Shown in pieces: positions 35,540-44,396 of a DNA stretch of 64,000 nt (position 1 is its first letter; each line of letters begins with the position of its first letter). Source of the DNA: JADGQM01 sp964505935. GTDB lineage: Bacteria; Desulfobacterota; Syntrophobacteria; Syntrophobacterales; Syntrophobacteraceae. Below the pieces are notes generated by a model, which did no database searches, was not told the origin of the DNA, and worked only from the letters and a program-made list of their open reading frames with translations. The DNA is taken from the NCBI GenBank assembly GCA_964505935.1, contig CAZDKX010000002.1:8195-72194 (forward strand), in the 5' to 3' direction. Both the position numbers and the translations under genes were made by a program.

Positions 35540-36898
35540 ATGACTGCACCCAAGCGATTCGTACTACTCTTGATTGGCCTGGCACTGCTCGTTGTTCTGC
35601 CGTCCGTTGACGCGGTCACTTTTGGTGCCGATGAGGGGTTGGGGACGCAGTCGGACCAGGCTACCGGCGAACTGCGGCTCCTGGTGGTTGCCGTGCGGTT
35701 CCCGGACGCGACGCCTGCGTTCAGTCTGGATCATCTCCGAAAAAGGGCCGTCGACGACCTGGACCGCTATGTGCGGGAACAGTCCTTCGGTCGAGCCTGG
35801 CTCAAGGCCGATTTTCGGGGTTGGGTGGACCTGCCCGAGGCGCTTGCTAAATACAAGGTTAGCCCATACAACTTCAAGGTAGACCGCACTCGGGTGAGGA
35901 AGCTCATCGAAGATACCATGACGAGAGTGGACCGCGACCTCAATTTCAGGCGCTATCAGCACCTGCTCATCATTCCGGGCGTTCGCACCATGCCGGGCGA
36001 AGGATACGGCATGCTCTGCTACTGCGCCAACCCGGGGATGCTCACGGGCGTGAGAAGGAATGTGGCTTTCACGACCGTCCGCTCAGGTGACGGCAGGGAG
36101 TTTGACGGTGGCATCTTTGTAGGGGCCGAGAATGCGCACCTGGGGATGTTCGCCCACGATTTCTTTCACGCCCTGGGAGGCCTTGAGGGGGGTAAGCGGC
36201 GCGTACCCTGACTGTACGACTACGAGCGTCAGTCTGACGCCTCCAGGCTCCCCTCTTTTGATCACCACGCCATCTACGTCGGCCCCTGGGACATCATGTC
36301 TCAGCATTTCGTGGAGCGGGGCGGACTGCCCCCGGGGCTCACCTCCTTTACGAAAATCCGCCTGGGCTGGATCAACAAGGAGGAAGTCCGCTTGGTGAGA
36401 CCCGGTGAGACGGCCCTGGCCTTCCTCTCCCCGCTGAGTGTCGGCGGCGGGACCGTGGCGGTGAAGGTCCCCCTGTCATCGGGAAAATATTATCTCGTCG
36501 AGAATCGCCAACCGGTTGGCTTCGACCGTGCGCTGCCCGATTCCGGCATCCTGGTCCTCAAGGTCAATCCAGACGCCCAGGAAGGCTACGGCACCGTGCA
36601 GGTCATGGATGCAACGCCGACCGCCGCCCATTTCAGGCAGGCGACGTACCGGCTCGAGGCCGCGGGCAGAGACCTCTTCCGAGACCCCGAGGTGGCCGTC
36701 ATCCCGCTCTGGCAGGAAGGCGACAGGCTGGGGATCCTGATCACGACTCCCGAAAAGAGCACCCAGGCGGTGGAGGCCGCGCGGGCGGTGGCAGCCCTGA
36801 CGAGGCAGGGCGGCCCCGCGGAGCGCCGCGCGGCACAGGCGAAGGCCGCCTTCATGGCCTTCGACTTCAAAAAGTGCCTCGAACATGCAGGCCATTGA
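35540..36898 (+). CDS. M6-like secreted metalloprotease with in-frame TGA (candidate selenoprotein)
   Basis: The frame is open from ATG 35540 to TGA 36896-36898 except for one TGA at 36209-36211 (codon 224); read through, it gives 452 residues. A signal peptide (FVLLLIGLALLVVLPSVDA) is followed by an immune-inhibitor-A-like (M6) protease domain. The zinc motif is HDFFH (206-210), with Asp for the usual Glu. After the TGA the same frame gives LYDYERQ and then GPWDIMSQ (248-255), LPPGL and IRLGWI, all typical of M6 proteins, so the frame is conserved on both sides. The TGA is where HExxH-x-x-G...P-D-x-YD proteins place their Asp. A hairpin with a GUC loop follows. Alternatives are a nonsense mutation or sequencing error; without readthrough a 223-residue fragment results. 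Confidence 0.7.
36226..36240 (+). promoter_or_regulatory. Candidate bacterial SECIS hairpin
   Basis: GCGTCA (36226-36231) pairs perfectly with TGACGC (36235-36240) around the three-base loop GTC, and two further pairs (36224-36225 with 36242-36243) are possible with one bulge. The loop G is separated from the TGA by 20 bases. The known bacterial SECIS model asks for a G in the first loop positions, a small loop and 16-37 bases of spacing, and all are met. Short GC hairpins can arise by chance. Confidence 0.45.
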
Positions 36899-37070
36899 CC
36901 GGTGGCCGCGGAGAAGAGAATGGGTCGCCCATATCCTCCGCAAGACGGAACTGGAGCCTGGGAACCAGCTTCAACCATTGGCTATCACCGAAAGATGGGA
37001 GGTCTCCAGCATCTGCGGTCAGTGGTGGATGATGACGCTTCCTGTCTGAGCCAGTCATCATCAAGCCTGT

Positions 37071-37925
37071 CTAGGAACTGGTATACTTCTTGAGAAGGCG
37101 AAAGAGCTTGAGGGTGAGGTCACCTGCTCTTCCCTTACCGATCTTGATCCCGTCTACGCTGTGAACACCCAGGATGTCGACCGTGGTTCCCGTCAAAAAC
37201 ATCTCTGCCATGAGAGGAAGATCATCGGCCCGAATAGAGCTTTCGCGTACGACAAGACCGAGCTCCGCAGCATGATTCAACACCCAGGCACGGGTGATGC
37301 CGGCAAGAATACGGTTTGACAGCGGAGCGGTAAAGAGCGTTCCGTTCTTAACACCAAAGACGTTCGTATGCGTGCCTTCGCTGACGCAGCCGTCATCCCC
37401 CACAAAGATCGCCTCTTCCGCCCCCGCCCGCCTGGCGGCCTCCTGAGCCAGGCAGTTCGGCAGCAGGTTGACGGATTTGATGTCGCAACGCTGCCAGCGA
37501 ATATCTTTAGTGGTCACGGTTGGCACCCCGACTGCTCGAACCCGTTCGTACTTGTCCGGCGGAATCTCCTGCACATAGATGAGCTCATTCGGGGCCGGGA
37601 GGGGGTCAGGAAAACAATGACTGCGTTTGGCGGCACCCCGGGTCACCTGGATATACAGCAACCCATTCCTGAAGCCTGCATGGTCGAGAGTGGTCAGCGC
37701 CCTTTGTTTCAATCGATCGAGGTTGCAGTCCATCTGAATCCCATTCAGGCTGGCCCTCAGTCGGTTGAAGTGTTCCTCCAAAAGCCAGGGCTTCCCACCG
37801 CAGGTGCGAATAGCCTCGTAGACCCCGTCGCCGAAAAGGAACGCTCTGTCTGTGACAGGTACAAGGACTTCGTTGAGAGGCATTTCAAGGCCGTTCCAGT
37901 TTGCCAGAGGTTCGTTTCCACTCAT
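37071..37925 (-). CDS. Class IV aminotransferase (D-amino-acid/branched-chain type)
   Basis: This 284-residue PLP-dependent fold-type IV enzyme starts at ATG 37925, which has GGAGGG upstream; the open frame extends further upstream without family resemblance. The first segment reads NGLEMPLNEVLVPVTDRAFLFGDGVYE, typical of the family. The PLP lysine lies in DIKSVNLLPN, and the Glu/Asn segment EGTHTNVFGVK contacts the cofactor. D-alanine aminotransferase, branched-chain aminotransferase and 4-amino-4-deoxychorismate lyase all share this fold. The SVNLLPN and RGAAKRSH segments favour a D-amino-acid transaminase. It is divergent from the isoaspartyl dipeptidase gene. Confidence 0.85.
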   Translation of the reverse strand: MSGNEPLANWNGLEMPLNEVLVPVTDRAFLFGDGVYEAIRTCGGKPWLLEEHFNRLRASLNGIQMDCNLDRLKQRALTTLDHAGFRNGLLYIQVTRGAAKRSHCFPDPLPAPNELIYVQEIPPDKYERVRAVGVPTVTTKDIRWQRCDIKSVNLLPNCLAQEAARRAGAEEAIFVGDDGCVSEGTHTNVFGVKNGTLFTAPLSNRILAGITRAWVLNHAAELGLVVRESSIRADDLPLMAEMFLTGTTVDILGVHSVDGIKIGKGRAGDLTLKLFRLLKKYTSS

Positions 37926-38330
37926 GGTTTGCCCTCCAACCAGATATTCAATGCCAAAGCCCCCGCCTTCGCAGGGTACTTCCAAGGTGCTGATGAGCCA
38001 AGTCCTCAATCCGGCAGCGCTCTTGGTCTGGATGCCAGGGGTTCGTTGAATACATCGGAAACATAGGATATCTCCTTTGCTGACAGGAAGCAACCCGACG
38101 GAGGCATTCAGCAGCCCCTGAAACGGCTCAGTTCGGACCGGAGACCCGGGGAACCGGCTATGGCGCCATCAGGAAGCCCCAGCAGAAAGACGGCTTGTGA
38201 AAAGCTCGCGCATCGGCAGCCTTTCTGCTAGAATGACTTTGGCAACAGCCACGCTTCTGCAAGGGGCACGGCATCCGGTACGGCCACTCATTTTGTTGTC
38301 TGCCTGTTCACATGTTGAAGGGAAAAGTCC
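37926..38330. other. Divergent intergenic region between aminotransferase and iadA
   Basis: These 405 bases should contain promoters for both flanking genes. I see no intact ORF on either strand that has family support, and no convincing promoter pair or riboswitch. The iadA ribosome-binding site AAGGGAAA lies just before the ATG. Confidence 0.4.
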
Positions 38331-39491
38331 ATGTTTACCTTGATAAAAGATGCGCGCCTCTACACGCCCGAGCCCCTGGGCGTCATGGATATACTCATTG
38401 CCGGACGGTCGATCGTAAAGATTGCAGAGAGCATCCAACTCCCGGCGGACTTCGAACACCTTCTCATTGCGGCCGAAGGGAAGATGGTCGCCCCAGGCTT
38501 TATCGACCTGCACGTCCACCTGTTGGGAGGAGGGGGAGAGGGAGGCTTCGGGACGAGGACTCCCGAGATCGTGCTCTCCCGCATCGCCGCAGCCGGAGTA
38601 ACCACCGTCGTCGGCTGCCTGGGCACGGACGATGTCTCCCGAAGACCCGAAACGCTTCTCGCCAAAGCCATGCAATTGGAAGAAGAGGGGGTTTCGTCAT
38701 TCATCTACACAGGATCATACCAGTTCCCCATGCCCACCATTACGGGGAGCGTCCGGAAGGACGTGGCCCTCATTCCCAAGGTCGTCGGCGTAGGGGAAAT
38801 CGCGATCTCGGATCACCGTTCCTCCCAGCCGTCGTTCGAAGAGCTCTCCAGAGTGTCCGCTGAAGCGAGGGTTGGGGGAATGATCGGCGGCAAGGCGGGG
38901 GTGGTTCACCTCCATGTGGGAAACGGTCCCTCGATGCTCGATCCCGTGCTGCGGATCGTAAAGCAAACGGAGATTCCCATCGGTCAGTTCCTGCCCACCC
39001 ACCTTACCAGGACTGAAGCGCTGCTTGAGGAGGCTATTGCCTTCGCCAGGATGGGAGGAAACATCGACTTCACGGCCGGGGCAGGAGACCTCGGTTTTGC
39101 CTCCAGCATCTCGAGGGCCGTAAAGAGGGCCTTGGAACGGGGCGTACCGGTGGAACGGATGACCTTGAGCTCCGACTCAAACGGCTCGATGCCTGTCTTC
39201 GATGAAACCGGCAGACTTGTGCGGCTGGCCGTGGCAGACATCCGCAGCCTCTTCGTGGAGTTTACCAGGCTCGTGCGGGACGGTATCGCCCTCAAAGACG
39301 CATTGAAAATGATCACCTGCAATGCTGCGCTGCGGGTGGGCATCTTTCGGCACAAGGGAAGCCTCGAGGCTGGGAAAGACGCCGATCTCGTGATACTTGG
39401 TGATGATCTGGCCCTCGAATCGGTGATGGCCGGAGGCCGGCTGCTGGTCCACAACGGGAAAGCCCTGGTCAGAGGGACCTTCGAAGACTGA
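38331..39491 (+). CDS. iadA: Isoaspartyl dipeptidase (beta-aspartyl peptidase)
   Basis: This 386-residue amidohydrolase-fold zinc enzyme cleaves beta-aspartyl dipeptides formed from damaged proteins. The metal-binding DLHVHLLGGGGEGG near residue 60, the TGSYQFP segment and the SSDSNGSMP segment with the catalytic Asp are IadA signatures. Further His ligands lie in VVHLHVG and FLPTHLTR. The GKDADLVIL end is typical of amidohydrolases. The gene lies 95 bases upstream of a dipeptide ABC transporter on the same strand, so imported isoaspartyl peptides could be hydrolysed at once. Confidence 0.92.
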   Translation: MFTLIKDARLYTPEPLGVMDILIAGRSIVKIAESIQLPADFEHLLIAAEGKMVAPGFIDLHVHLLGGGGEGGFGTRTPEIVLSRIAAAGVTTVVGCLGTDDVSRRPETLLAKAMQLEEEGVSSFIYTGSYQFPMPTITGSVRKDVALIPKVVGVGEIAISDHRSSQPSFEELSRVSAEARVGGMIGGKAGVVHLHVGNGPSMLDPVLRIVKQTEIPIGQFLPTHLTRTEALLEEAIAFARMGGNIDFTAGAGDLGFASSISRAVKRALERGVPVERMTLSSDSNGSMPVFDETGRLVRLAVADIRSLFVEFTRLVRDGIALKDALKMITCNAALRVGIFRHKGSLEAGKDADLVILGDDLALESVMAGGRLLVHNGKALVRGTFED

Positions 39492-39586
39492 AGAGATGTC
39501 TGAGAACCATGCCGTTGTCCGATTGTGTAAATTTTCGTCGCATGGTATAAGGAAATCCTTCCCCTGATCGGTCACATTCTCTTAGG

Positions 39587-40606
39587 ATGCGAATGGAACC
39601 GCTCGAAACCATTCTGGATATTCAGTCTCTTAAAACCTACTTCTACACTTTCGAGGGTGTAGTGAAGGCTGTTGATGACGTGTCCTTTCAGCTGTGTCGG
39701 GGAGAAATCCTGGGCATTGTGGGGGAGTCCGGGTGCGGCAAAAGCGTTACGGCCCAATCCGTCATGCGTCTGATCCCCGACCCGCCCGGAAAGATTGTGG
39801 GAGGACGCATCCTTTTCGATGGAAAGGATCTCGCCTCCCTCCCCATGGAGAAGATCAGGGGCATACGGGGAAAGCGTATTTCCATGATCTTTCAGGAGCC
39901 CATGTCGTCTTTGAACCCCGTCTACACCATCGGGGACCAGATCTCGGAGATGTTCATGCTCCATGAGAAGCTCGGCAGACGCGAGAGCCTCGACCGGTCC
40001 ATCGAGATGCTTCAGAAGGTACAGATCCCTGCGCCGGAGAAAAGAGTCCACGATTACCCGCACCAGCTTTCGGGGGGCATGCGCCAGCGCGCCATGATTG
40101 CCATGGCCCTCTCCTGCAACCCGGAAGTCCTGATTGCCGATGAACCCACCACCGCTCTCGATGTCACCGTCCAGGCGCAGATCCTTGACCTGATCCTCCA
40201 GCTTCAAAAAGACTTCGACACGGCCATCATGATGATCACCCATGACCTGGGGGTGATTGCGGAAATCGCCGGCCGGGTCGTGGTCATGTATGCCGGAAAA
40301 ATCGTGGAAGAGGCCCGGACGATACCGCTCTTCGAGCAGCCTAAACACCCCTATACCCGTGGACTGCTGCTCTCCATTCCGAAGCTTGGGGAGCGTTCCC
40401 TGGGCGAGCGCCACCGGCTCTCGGAAATCCGGGGGATCGTTCCGGGGCTTCTGGATCTTCCGCAGGGCTGCCGTTTCTGGCCTCGCTGCGACCATGCCAT
40501 GGCAAGCTGCCGGGAACAGGAGCCGCCCCTGGCAGAGGTCGGGCCCCGGCACCAGGTGAGATGCTGGCTGTACATGAGCCCTCAAGAACAGGGGAAAAGC
40601 ACGTGA
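39587..40606 (+). CDS. dppD: Dipeptide/oligopeptide ABC transporter ATPase (DppD-like)
   Basis: This 339-residue ATPase has Walker A GESGCGKSVTAQ, Q-loop FQEPMSSLNPV, signature LSGGMRQRAMIAMAL, Walker B VLIADEPTTALD and switch His MITHDLGVIAE. The C-terminal oligo_HPY region with cysteines (GCRFWPRCDHAMASC) is typical of peptide and nickel transporter ATPases and may hold an iron-sulfur cluster. The stop overlaps the next gene's GTG start by four bases. Confidence 0.92.
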   Translation: MRMEPLETILDIQSLKTYFYTFEGVVKAVDDVSFQLCRGEILGIVGESGCGKSVTAQSVMRLIPDPPGKIVGGRILFDGKDLASLPMEKIRGIRGKRISMIFQEPMSSLNPVYTIGDQISEMFMLHEKLGRRESLDRSIEMLQKVQIPAPEKRVHDYPHQLSGGMRQRAMIAMALSCNPEVLIADEPTTALDVTVQAQILDLILQLQKDFDTAIMMITHDLGVIAEIAGRVVVMYAGKIVEEARTIPLFEQPKHPYTRGLLLSIPKLGERSLGERHRLSEIRGIVPGLLDLPQGCRFWPRCDHAMASCREQEPPLAEVGPRHQVRCWLYMSPQEQGKST

Positions 40607-41568
40607 ACCCTCTTCTCACCGTCGAGGACCTCAAGGTCCATTTTCCCGTGAAGAAAGGCCTTTTTTCCAAGGTATCGGGCCATGTCTATGCCGTAGACGG
40701 CGTTTCGCTTTCGCTCGAAAGAGGCCAGACGCTGGGCCTTGTGGGCGAGAGCGGATGCGGGAAGACAACCACGGGTCTTGGCATCCTGGCCCTCATTCGG
40801 CCCACCTCCGGTAAAATCGTGTACGACGGGGAGGAGATGAGCGAGGCCAAGCCGGCACGCCTGAGGGAGCTGCGCAGAGAGATCCAGATCATCTTCCAGG
40901 ACCCCTATTCGTCGCTCAATCCCCGCATGACCGTCAATCAGATCCTTGCAGACCCGCTCAAGGTTCACGGCGTTTTCCCGGGAAAGGAAAGGGCCGAGCG
41001 CATCGCGTTTTTGCTCGATAAGGTGGGACTCACGCCGGAGCACGGGCGGCGCTATCCTCACGAATTTTCGGGCGGTCAGCGCCAGCGGATCGGGATCGCG
41101 CGGGCCTTGGCCCTCAATCCCAAGATCATCATCGGCGATGAACCGGTCTCCGCCCTGGACGTTTCCATTCAAGCCCAGATCATCAACCTCCTCGTTGATC
41201 TGCAGAAAGAATTTCAGCTCTCCTATATCATCATCGCCCATGATCTTGCCGTCGTGGAATATATCTGCGACCACATCGCGGTCATGTACCTGGGAAAGAT
41301 CGTGGAATCCAGTTCCTACCGCGAGCTCTACACCCAGCCGAAGCATCCCTACACGCAGGCCCTGCTTTCGGCCATTCCCGTTGCCGATCCCCGCAGGAAG
41401 CGGGAGCGAATCATCCTCAAGGGCGACGTTCCGAGCCCCATTAAACCTCCCAGCGGGTGTCACTTTCATCCCCGCTGCGCTCAGCGCATGGAGGCGTGCA
41501 GTAAGGAAAGGCCTCGACTCCGGGATATTGGAGGCGGCCACCAGGTAAGCTGCTTTCTGTATGACTAG
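40603..41568 (+). CDS. dppF: Dipeptide/oligopeptide ABC transporter ATPase (DppF-like)
   Basis: This 321-residue ATPase starts at GTG 40603, which overlaps the dppD stop (GTGA) and has AGGGG upstream; a longer frame from 40561 would overlap dppD by 46 bases. Motifs: Walker A GESGCGKTTTG, Q-loop IFQDPYSSLNPR, signature FSGGQRQRIGIARAL, Walker B IIGDEPVSALD, His IAHDLAVVEY. The end carries the oligo_HPY cysteines (GCHFHPRCAQRMEAC). DppD and DppF form the ATPase heterodimer of the transporter. Confidence 0.92.
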   Translation: MNPLLTVEDLKVHFPVKKGLFSKVSGHVYAVDGVSLSLERGQTLGLVGESGCGKTTTGLGILALIRPTSGKIVYDGEEMSEAKPARLRELRREIQIIFQDPYSSLNPRMTVNQILADPLKVHGVFPGKERAERIAFLLDKVGLTPEHGRRYPHEFSGGQRQRIGIARALALNPKIIIGDEPVSALDVSIQAQIINLLVDLQKEFQLSYIIIAHDLAVVEYICDHIAVMYLGKIVESSSYRELYTQPKHPYTQALLSAIPVADPRRKRERIILKGDVPSPIKPPSGCHFHPRCAQRMEACSKERPRLRDIGGGHQVSCFLYD

Positions 41569-41755
41569 CAGCTGGCGATCTGATGGCCGCAAGGTCCGGT
41601 TATCAGTTGGTGTGTGTTTCTGAGAGGGTGTCCAACGAGCTGCAACAGGTGCATCCTCGCCTGTTCCAGATGGTGAAGAAACCTGGAGGCTTTTGGGATA
41701 CCCGTTGCGAGAGGCTGGTCGCTTTTATCAACCAACAAGAGGAGGAGGTTTGCCC

Positions 41756-43291
41756 ATGAGAAGAACGTTTTTCATTTTGTTGATGTGTTTGTGTGTGGTG
41801 GGGATGGCTTCCGCCGCCGGAGCGGCGCCCGCAAAGTCGTCTCTGGTAGTGGCCGTGGCCTCGCCTCCGGCGATGATGAACCCGATGGGAGACGATTCGG
41901 ATGCCAACCTTTCCTTCATGGCCAATTTTTTCGACGGTCTGCTGCAGCGCGGCCCCGATGGGAAACTGGCCCCGGCCCTTGCTGTCAAGTATGAACACCC
42001 GGACCTGCTGACCTGGAAGATCGAGCTGCGAAAAGGCGTCAAGTTCCAAAACGGCGATGATTTCACCTCGGCTGATGTCAAGTTCACTTTCGAACGGATG
42101 GGCGACCCCAAGGTTTCACAGTTTAGAGACACGGCGCAGTCCATCGAGTCCATCGCAACTCCGGACGATTACACCGTGGTGATCAAGACCAAAACCCCCA
42201 TTCCCTGGTTTGCCAACAACCTGCATCAGCTCTTTATCATGGGCAAGAAGTCCACCGAGGCTGCCAGTGAAGGGGATGTCATGACGAAGCCCAACGGCAC
42301 CGGCGCCTACAAACTGGTGGAATGGGTGAAGGGCTCTCACCTCAAGCTCGAAGCCAACGAAAACTACTGGGGAGGCGCTCCTCCCATAAAGGAGATCGAA
42401 GTCCGCACCATTACCGAGGCTTCGACCCGTTTTGCCGCGCTCGCCTCGGGTCAGGTGGACCTTGTCGCCGGGATCCCCGTCGAACTGCTGGCTCAGATCG
42501 CCAAGGACCCTAAGCTCCAGGTCATCACGAAGCCATCCCGCCGCTGCATCTTTCTCGCCCTGGGCAACAGCCCCGGCACGCCGACGGCCGACATCCGAGT
42601 ACGCCAGGCGATGTATATGGCTATAAACGAAAACGAGATCATCAAGAAGGTCATGCGCGATCAGGCATCACCGTCGGCCCAGGTCCCCGACCCGCCGACC
42701 GTGGGGTACAATCCTGCCATCAAGCGGCTTGCCTACGACCCCCAAAAAGCCAAGAAGCTGCTCCAGGAGGCGGGTTATCCCAACGGTTTCGACATCACTC
42801 TGAGCGGCCCCAACGACCGGTATGTTCAGGATGCGGGTATCGCTCAGGCCGTGGCCGAGTACCTGGCAAAAGTGGGGATCAAGGTGAAGCTGGATGTGAA
42901 GCCCAAGTCCATCTTTTTCCCCGAGGTGAATCAGGGCAAGCTTCCCTTTTACCTCATCGGCTGGTTTGACGGGACCTACGACATGGGGCGGACCTACTTC
43001 AAGCTGGCCCACACCCGTGATAAGGAAAAAGGCTTTGGTGAACTGAACGGGTCCGCTTACAGCGATGGCGAAATTGACAAGCTCCTGGAGGCCACCGCCA
43101 CCATGGCCGACCTGGAGGCACGCAAGAAGGCTCTGGAACATCTCAACAAGGTCGCCATGGAGGACAAGGTCCTCTGGGTCCCCCTCCACTACCAGGTCGA
43201 AGATTATGCCGTGCAGAAGGCCAAGAACATCAATTTCATGCCGCGCCCGGATGCCTGGATGGTTTACAAGGAAATCTCTTTCAAGAAGTAG
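41756..43291 (+). CDS. dppA: Peptide ABC transporter substrate-binding protein (family 5)
   Basis: This 511-residue periplasmic protein starts at ATG 41756, chosen because GGAGGAGG lies just upstream; the open frame begins 21 codons earlier. The signal peptide is MRRTFFILLMCLCVVGMASA. Family 5 signatures include FDGLLQRGPDGKLAPALA, WKIELRKGVKFQNGDDFTSADVKFTFERM and NGTGAYKLVEWVKG. The C-terminal region has the usual LPFYLIGWFDGTYD segment. The gene lies between the ATPase and permease genes. Peptide, possibly isoaspartyl peptide, is the likely ligand given iadA. Confidence 0.92.
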   Translation: MRRTFFILLMCLCVVGMASAAGAAPAKSSLVVAVASPPAMMNPMGDDSDANLSFMANFFDGLLQRGPDGKLAPALAVKYEHPDLLTWKIELRKGVKFQNGDDFTSADVKFTFERMGDPKVSQFRDTAQSIESIATPDDYTVVIKTKTPIPWFANNLHQLFIMGKKSTEAASEGDVMTKPNGTGAYKLVEWVKGSHLKLEANENYWGGAPPIKEIEVRTITEASTRFAALASGQVDLVAGIPVELLAQIAKDPKLQVITKPSRRCIFLALGNSPGTPTADIRVRQAMYMAINENEIIKKVMRDQASPSAQVPDPPTVGYNPAIKRLAYDPQKAKKLLQEAGYPNGFDITLSGPNDRYVQDAGIAQAVAEYLAKVGIKVKLDVKPKSIFFPEVNQGKLPFYLIGWFDGTYDMGRTYFKLAHTRDKEKGFGELNGSAYSDGEIDKLLEATATMADLEARKKALEHLNKVAMEDKVLWVPLHYQVEDYAVQKAKNINFMPRPDAWMVYKEISFKK

Positions 43292-43430
43292 CGTGACGGT
43301 GAATCGGTGCGGCGGTGCGACCCCTGGCGCGCCGCCGCACCGTGGTCGCGACGTGCGGTCCGAGGCATGATCCGGAGACCGTGCAAGACGTGCTGCAACC
43401 TTTGGACGCTCCGGGACAAGATCAGCGGGT

Positions 43431-44396
43431 ATGTTCACCTATACGGCAAGAAGGTTCATTCAGGGCTTGTTTGTGCTCCTGGCGGTCTCGATGACCTGTT
43501 TTGTCATCTTCCGCTACCTGGGAGACCCGGTCGTCAGCATGTCGGGTCTGTACGCCACCTTCGAGCAGCAGGAGGAGGTGCGCAAGATGCTTGGCCTGGA
43601 CCAGCCCACCTATGTGCAGTACGGCCGGTTCATCTGGGGTGTCTTGCACGGCAACTTCGGCATCTCCTACGTAAGCCGCGTTCCGGCCCTGGATCTCATT
43701 CTGGAGCGCTTTCCGGCCACCTTCGAACTGGCCACGACCGCCATGTGCCTCTCGTCCATTCTCGGGGTGTGCCTGGGCGTCTTGGTTTCCCTTAAACCCC
43801 GGGCATGGCATAGTCGGCTGATCATGGCCGGCTCCCTGGGTGGCATTTCGATCCCGACTTTTCTGACCGGTATCCTGCTGATCATGGCGTTTTCCGTCTA
43901 CCTGGGCATCCTGCCACCCTTCGGCCGCGGCGATACGGTCCCGATCGGTTTCTGGCAAACCGGCCTGCTTACGGCCGACGGCCTGCAGCATCTGATTCTT
44001 CCGGCGCTGACCCTGGCCATGTACCAGCTGGCGGTGCTGCTGCGACTGACGCGCGCCGGCATGCGGGAAGTGCTGGCCGAAGAATATATCAAGACCGCCT
44101 GGTCCAAGGGGCTCTCCCCGTTCAAAGTCATTTTCAAACATGCCCTGCGCAACGTGATGATTCCGGTTGTGACCATATGCGGACTTCAATTCGGCGAGCT
44201 CATCGCCTTCTCCATCGTTACCGAGACCATCTTCCAGTGGCCGGGAATGGGCAACCTGCTGCTTACGTCCATTTACGAAACCGACCAGCCGGTCATTGTG
44301 ACCTACATCATGCTGGCTTCCTTTATCATCCTTACCATCAACATGGTGGTGGACATCCTTTACGCCGTATTGAACCCGAAGATTCGCTATGACTGA
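43431..44396 (+). CDS. dppB: Dipeptide ABC transporter permease (DppB-like)
   Basis: This 321-residue permease has six predicted helices, beginning FIQGLFVLLAVSMTCFVIF, and the large periplasmic loop typical of DppB. The EAA-like motif is LAEEYIKTAWSKGLSPFKVIFKHALRN (abridged here to its known start and end). A weak GCGGG precedes the ATG. The stop overlaps the dppC start by eight bases, implying coupled translation. Confidence 0.9.
   Translation: MFTYTARRFIQGLFVLLAVSMTCFVIFRYLGDPVVSMSGLYATFEQQEEVRKMLGLDQPTYVQYGRFIWGVLHGNFGISYVSRVPALDLILERFPATFELATTAMCLSSILGVCLGVLVSLKPRAWHSRLIMAGSLGGISIPTFLTGILLIMAFSVYLGILPPFGRGDTVPIGFWQTGLLTADGLQHLILPALTLAMYQLAVLLRLTRAGMREVLAEEYIKTAWSKGLSPFKVIFKHALRNVMIPVVTICGLQFGELIAFSIVTETIFQWPGMGNLLLTSIYETDQPVIVTYIMLASFIILTINMVVDILYAVLNPKIRYD

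Noticed and set aside
36209..36211. Two separate genes at 35540-36211 and 36296-36898
   Set aside because: Both parts are in the same frame, the motifs continue across the TGA, and the second part has no ribosome-binding site before its first ATG, so a single gene is more likely.
37926..38330. Riboswitch between the aminotransferase gene and iadA
   Set aside because: The G/C-rich paired-looking segments do not match a riboswitch consensus that I know.
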